Assembly (NCBI GenBank): GCA_029204225.1
Contig: CM055095.1
Coordinates: 43,176,223-43,240,222 of the forward strand
Direction of reading: 5' to 3'
Source: Diphasiastrum complanatum
Taxonomy: Eukaryota; Streptophyta; Lycopodiopsida; Lycopodiales; Lycopodiaceae
DNA: 64,000 nt
Made by a program: the position numbers and the translations under genes. Positions within the stretch are counted from its first letter, which is position 1. The number at the start of each line of letters is the position of its first letter. Under the pieces are notes generated by a model. That model saw only the letters and a program-made list of their open reading frames with translations, was not told the origin of the DNA and did no database searches. Positions 58,342 to 64,000 of the stretch are shown in pieces.

Positions 58342-61300
58342 CGGATGTTTGTGTAGCTCATCAGATGGAGAATCTAGTGACGAAGGCATAAATGTCAACA
58401 AAGTAAATCAAGATACCATATCCTACAATGATTTTTTCAGGTTAACTATTACCGATTTTTGCAAGAAACAATATACTTACAATTTTTTGTAGGCCAATTA
58501 TTATCAAGAACGAATGTCATGCACCTGCATCAGATGCGACAGGCAAGTGTTTCGTCAAAGATGCACTGTCAATGCTCACTTGTGGAAGTATGGAAGAGGA
58601 GCGGATGGTCACACATCAAATCCAGAAGAGATTGAGGTTTGCTTTAAAAGCTAACACACTTATGGCATTTATTATATTTTTTTAAATACTAGGATATCTA
58701 GGTAACCGTTGACTTGTTTAAATGACACATTCTCTGTCAATTTGTTTAGACACACCATCGAATGCCATTACATGGTCTTGATCCATCCGTATTAAATTCC
58801 AAACGAAGAAAAGTCTTGATACAATTGAGGGAACAAAGAATGAAACAAATAGAAGAAGGTGCTAGTGGATTGCTGCAACATCTAATGAGGAAGACAGTTG
58901 CAGTTGATGATAATGATACTGAGGTACTACACGATGAAGCAATGCATGACTTGTTTCAATCATATTTTACAACCAACAATGAACGTGCACACTCAACGGG
59001 TGGAGAGAACATGGATGAAAGTGAAGAGTTGCATGATGATGAAAATGAAATATTACTACGCAAAAAAGCCGACACTCCCTTATAAATGCATTATACTGTT
59101 TGTTAGAATTTAGGGTTATGCATTCATTTTTACAAACACAATATTCGTTTTTAGTCTATTACAAAAAATACTTCCAAAAGACAATGTGATGCCGAGAACG
59201 CAAAAATAAGCTCGAAACATGTTGAGCAAGCTTGGAATGGATTACGAAAAGATTCATGGTTGTCCAAGTGACCACATTTTATATAGGGGTGTGCATTCAG
59301 AGAAAGATCAATGTCCAACGTGTGGCACATCACCATGTAGAACAGTCGTTTAAGGATCGAGTGTGCCACAAAAAGTGTTACGTCATTTTCCTATCATTCC
59401 ACGACTGCAACGTTTGTTTTGATGCAGGTCTTTGGCACAACTAGTAGATTGGCATATTAAGAATTGATCTATAGATGATGTTATGCGGGTACCAAGTGAC
59501 TCACCTGCATGGAAACATATTGATGAGCAATGGTCCGAGGTCAAAAATGAACCTCGTCATTTACAATTTGGTTTAGCACACGTGGCCAGTTGTTCTTGTT
59601 AATTATAATAAACGTGGGTGAATGTGTATAGAAACATATAATTGGTGCAAAGGACAGTGTTGCAGCACGTCAAGACTTGGAGATGGCTAAGGTGAAGAGA
59701 CCTTATTGGATTCAAAATGATGAAAGTGGAATGACAAGTACTTCTAGCGTGCCATGGATTCTAAAAGCGGGAGAGTCTCACATGTAAAAAATGTCATAAG
59801 ACGAAAAAGAACTCCAACTGGCTATGCACATTCCTTGTGCAGCCATTAGAGGAGTTCTAAATCCAAAAAAGACCCTTTGTAAAGATACTTTTTATATTTT
59901 TTCTCAAATTTTGCTTACACATGGACCAATCAAAACACTCAAATTTGAAATCTACGTAACGTAGCTCATTTAAATTAAAAAATGTTTTCTTAATAATGTT
60001 ATAATTCGCGCCGGGGGCAGCCCACAAACATGACATGTTATTCATAGTATAATATGCAATTATCATTTAAAATAGCATAACTTTTTAACCGTAGCTCTGA
60101 TTGAGATGAAAATTATATCGTTGGAAAGTGCTCGACGAGAGCTTTCCAATGGTACCTAGGTGACCTACTTTTGACCTACCGTTCAAAAGTTATGGCTAAC
60201 CAAAATTTTAGACCCCAAAAAAAAAAGTCCACATAGCTCTCTCGTGCGCGGATAGAGTACCCTCTCACTGAGAGGGTACTCTATCCTTGCACAAGAGAGA
60301 TATGTGGAGTTTTTCTTTTTTTTTTGGTCTGAAACTTTGGCCGGCCATAACTTTTGAATGATAGCTTGGAAGTAGGCAATGTAGGCACCATTGAAAACCT
60401 CTCGTTGAGCACTTTCCAACAGTATAATTTTCGTCTCAATCAGAGCTATGGTTAAAAAGTTATGCTATTTTAAATGAACTACAAATGGTAATGTACATAG
60501 AATGGTTAAGCATCGAAACTAGTGTGGGAAGAAATGAAAAAAATTTGGGCAGAAAATGAATTTATTTTGGTAATTGACATTAATAAACTTTGTCAATCTA
60601 CGTGGCATTCCTTAAAGAGTCTTTCTTGGATTCAGAATTCTTCTAATGTCTTTCACCAAAGTGGATTAAAATCTCACGATTGGCTAAAGATGTTGCAATT
60701 CATTTTTTCGATTGCTATTCGAGGTTACTTAGGAGACAATCTACAAAGTACTCTGTACAAATTAGCATCAATTGTCAAGTATCTACAAAACTCATTTGTG
60801 ACTAGGGACATTAAGATAGACATGACAATACAGAACCAAATGCATCATGTTATTTGTACATTAATATTTTATGTAATGTTTATCTTGTAGGTGGATCACC
60901 TCAAAGGAGATCAAATGGAGTGAATTGCATTCGAAACAACAAGAAATGATTGAAACTATGTGCTTGCTAGAAAGAGATTTTCTGACTTCTTTCATGGATA
61001 TACAAGTTTATGTACTTGTGCATTTGGTTGATGAAATTTCCATCGTCGGGCCAGTGCACATTAGATGGATGTTCTACCTTGAGCATTTTATGAAAGTTCT
61101 AAAAGACTTTGTGAGACAAAAGGCAAGGCCATAAGATAGCATCGCAGAAGGTTGGCTTGTTCAAGAATTATTGTTTTACACCACATAATATTCCTTACAA
61201 ATACACCCTAGGGCGCCAAAGTTACGGCATACTGAAGAGGACGAGCGCGTCAAAGGTGAATTACATCAAGGAAAAGGAGTAAGAAAAATGTCTATGTCGT

Positions 61301-62423
61301 TACGAGAAAAAATTGGCACTTTCATTTTATACAATTGCGAAAGAATGGACACGAAGAAGCCTTGAGACGAAACAGGAGAAGGAACAGGATGGTGACTCGC
61401 CATTTGCATGAAAATGACGAGCCATTAAACAATGACCTTCTCGATGCGCATGTGAATGGATCTATGATACTCTTGAAAAAGCAATGGAATATAGTAAACA
61501 CGTGATAGAACAAGAGTGGGAATTCACTTGCAATTATTCATGGCATGTAAGTAATGTTTTAATTTTAAAAGGGTAATATAAATTTGTTTATTAAGTTTTT
61601 TCTAGCTCAAAGTCCTAAACCCTAGAATGTTCAAGATATGTTGTGCTAAATTTTCAAGATATGTTGTGCCAATACAAAACATACAATGTCATGTGGGCAT
61701 ACGGATATCACTTTCGTGTTGAGGGCATTGACACCAAAAGAAGCACATATGATTGTGGCATAATGGCAAACTTTCAATAGAAGAGTTGTCTAATGCATGC
61801 GACACAAACATCATTTCAGGTGACCTAGGCTATGTCGGCACACTTCAACATATTTATGAGGTCGACTATGGAAGTAATGGAAAATACTTGATCTTTGATG
61901 TGAAATGTTTCAAAGACTTTTTTGTTCGATCGCTTTGAACACAAATTGTGATCACATTGTGCACTGATTTTATTTGTCAATTGTAGATCATACTTCATCC
62001 GGATCGATTATCCCCTCAGTGATTATATGTTGTCCAACCCAATACAAGATCACGACATATATTTCAAGACAAAGATCTTGCATCAAATATGTCAAACGAC
62101 TTGCACGAGAAATCGGAAATCGATCCAAAACCCTTGATCGAGCAAGAAATCCAAGTTCCATTTGATGCTGAAATCATTGAAGAAGAGATCGCAAATGAAA
62201 ATATGAACGTAGAAAGGAAATCGCCGATGAGAATGCCACGTTTCGATGAAGAATGGCCAGAGGAATAAAGTGATGATGAAGATTATCATAACTCTTATAC
62301 TCATGGGCGAAGAAATTTATGATTGCAATTAGAATTGGATTCAGATGAGTGTATGGACTTAGATAATGACGAGAATGAGACACTATTTGATGAGCAATGT
62401 AATGAGAATATTGACTTATAATA
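58342..62423 (+). pseudogene. CACTA transposase, duplicate copy
   Basis: Copy of 4368-8450 with identical domain order and the same stops: Cys domain at 58491-58627, linker 58749-59085, TNP2 core 59164-59853, TNP2/DUF4218-like 60522-61313, DUF4216-like 61663-62423. Shared lesions show that the gene was already dead before it was duplicated. Confidence 0.75.
60063..60477. repeat. foldback inverted repeat, duplicate copy
   Basis: Same 415-bp foldback as at 6090-6504 with two substitutions (GAGCTACC to GACCTACC, GGCTGACC to GGCTAACC), both in the left arm. Confidence 0.8.
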
Positions 62424-63565
62424 TTGACTCACAATTTAAATGTTATTGCAAAGACTGCTTGCACTAGTATCACAAAGATTGTATGCACACTATTGGCATG
62501 ACCTCAAGTTTCAAGTATGTACTATGGACCTAAGTTGCACCCCCTTCTGGAATGCTGTGTTCCAATCGCGTTCTAGACCGCTACGTTCCGGAACGGATTC
62601 GGGTCCAGAAAGCTGCGTTGTAGAATGTAAGGGTCATGCGTTGGATTGTGTTCAAATTTTACTGAATGTTAGTCGATGGGTTGTGGACCCGAACAAACCC
62701 ATAAAGCTGTTTTCTAGACAGATAAGAGGAATAGCACATAATATATTTTGATGGACTTGGATATGATATTAGGGTTTTCTCACTCCTACACTGAACCAAA
62801 TTAAACCTTATTAGCCTCAATCAAACCTCATTAGCCTCACCAATTAATAAGAGTTACCAATGATGATTTAATAAGAGTTACCAATTAATAAGAGTTACCC
62901 TCAAATCTCTCTTTCTTTCACTCTTCATATCTCTATTACCAATGAGGATTGTGAGGAGAGAAGGAGTTTTCAATTGAGGAGCAAATGAGCTAATGAGCGA
63001 TTTTCAAAAGGAGGCGCTATCATCATTGTTGATTGTGAAAAGCATATAGGGTGCTAGCTAAGGAGTAGAGTAGATGAGGTTATGCAGGTTTTCAAGACAA
63101 ACAAACACATGCAAGGTGCATTGACCCCTTAAGTATTGCGAAGAAATTGAGCATGAAACTTCAACCACGTATGATTAAGTGAACTTGAGGACTTAGGAGA
63201 TTGTGACATACCTTTTTAGCTATATATACCAACACATCCCTTAAACTACTGCATGAATCAAAATGGACCTCCATGGCTTACTATGAACATATGTTAGTCT
63301 ACAAAGACTAGGACCTATGGCTTTGATATTTGATGATCGTAGATATGAGACGATGCTACTTGTAAAATTAGTTCAATAATAGACAAAGGATTGACACCCG
63401 AATGTATTTGTGAATGATATATCTCAATGACCCCTTAAATCCGTGATCTTACTTTTATGCTTATTAATATAAGATGAAAGCCTATATCATCTTTACGGAC
63501 ATACCCTATAATATCAAAGATGGAGATGTTATATTGAACCCAAGAACCGAAACCCATGTTTTCTT

Positions 63566-63569
<4 letters not shown>

Positions 63570-63656
<87 letters not shown>
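63570..63656. repeat. (CT)n microsatellite, duplicate copy
   Basis: About 43 CT units, roughly 11 fewer than the partner tract at 9597-9705. Confidence 0.95.
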
Positions 63657-63659
<3 letters not shown>

Positions 63660-64000
63660 TCTCAATTTCTTTTCTCAAAACAAAAAATTGAAACCAAAAA
63701 TCAAAGTCAACTCATTCTCTGTCTCTTTCATTCTCAATTTCTCTCTCACAAATTCAATCACTCACACACACACACACTCTTTAAAATCAAATGTCACAAT
63801 TTTTTTTACACACACACACTCTCTGTTTCTTTCTATCTAGCTATTTATCTCTCTCCCTATCTATCTATCTATCTATTTATCTCTTTCTATCTATCTATCA
63901 ATCTAAAATATGTAAAATCAACTAAATTAATAAATGAAAACCTCCAAAATATGAATCTCCAAGCTCCCCAAGCTCCAAGCTCCAAGCTCTGCAAGTTCCC

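Larger units (their letters stand above)
55697..64000 (+). mobile_element. second copy of CACTA A (positions 1723-10049), cut by the window end
   Basis: Direct repeat of 1723-10049, offset 53974 at first, 53973 after a 1-bp deletion (GGCGCC to GCGCC near 60009) and 53951 after the shortened (CT)n. By eye about eight to ten single-base differences in 8.3 kb. It has the same tandem duplication, stops, foldback and microsatellites. It lacks the first 600 bp of ORF1 and anything further left. If it is a full right half, the right terminus should lie near 64536. Confidence 0.95.

Overview
The window looks like nuclear DNA of a land plant from a gene-poor, transposon-rich region. Plant hallmarks are CACTA (En/Spm-type) transposase relics with TNP2, DUF4218-like and DUF4216-like stretches and GT-AG introns, Ty1/copia elements with a primer-binding site matching initiator-Met tRNA (TGGTATCAGAGC), and AT-rich DNA with very long (AG)n/(CT)n tracts. 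I see no convincing intact host gene, and no rRNA or tRNA gene. Almost every coding stretch is transposon-derived, and all of them carry stops, frameshifts or deletions. The species cannot be named from this sequence.

Layout. 1-1127: right end of a minus-strand copia element (LTR 473-1127) whose body lies left of the window. 1128-10585: CACTA element A, with ORF1 on the minus strand (1155-2224), a decayed transposase on the plus strand (about 2850-8450), an internal tandem duplication, a foldback element, microsatellites and a recognisable right terminus CACTACTACAAAACGCGC (reverse strand, ending at 10585). 10586-15749: unassigned repeats, copia LTR/PBS remnants and a Ty3/gypsy reverse-transcriptase fragment. 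15750-20300: left half of a second CACTA element of the same family, with a degenerate matching terminus, a compound (GA)/(TG) satellite, ORF1 and the start of the transposase. 20690-27300: a GGTACT-rich tandem repeat split by a 4.8-kb minus-strand copia element (B) that keeps gag-protease but has lost most of pol. 27356-30600: microsatellites and duplicated non-coding DNA. 30780-32840: decayed minus-strand copia C. 33383-34771: a repeat matching 11700-13102. 35411-41254: a nearly complete copia element (A) with LTRs about 98% identical.

41355-41852 holds eleven copies of a 19-bp palindrome, followed by two unrecognised convergent gene relics (42282-43622 plus; 44202-44785 minus). 46290-52843 is a reverse-orientation CACTA relic (B) that contains a SET-like gene fragment and a scrap of copia RNase H. 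53695-55696 holds copia debris.

55697-64000 repeats 1723-10049 almost base for base (about ten differences by eye plus a microsatellite length change). This is either a very recent duplication with a spacing of about 54 kb, a second insertion of CACTA A, or an assembly duplication. The window ends inside the repeat, so these cannot be separated here.

How the parts relate: in the three CACTA relics ORF1 and the transposase are divergent. The family A subterminal DNA carries imperfect palindromes around GTCGGATTCCGAC. By analogy the palindrome array at 41355-41852 may be the subterminal region of another element.
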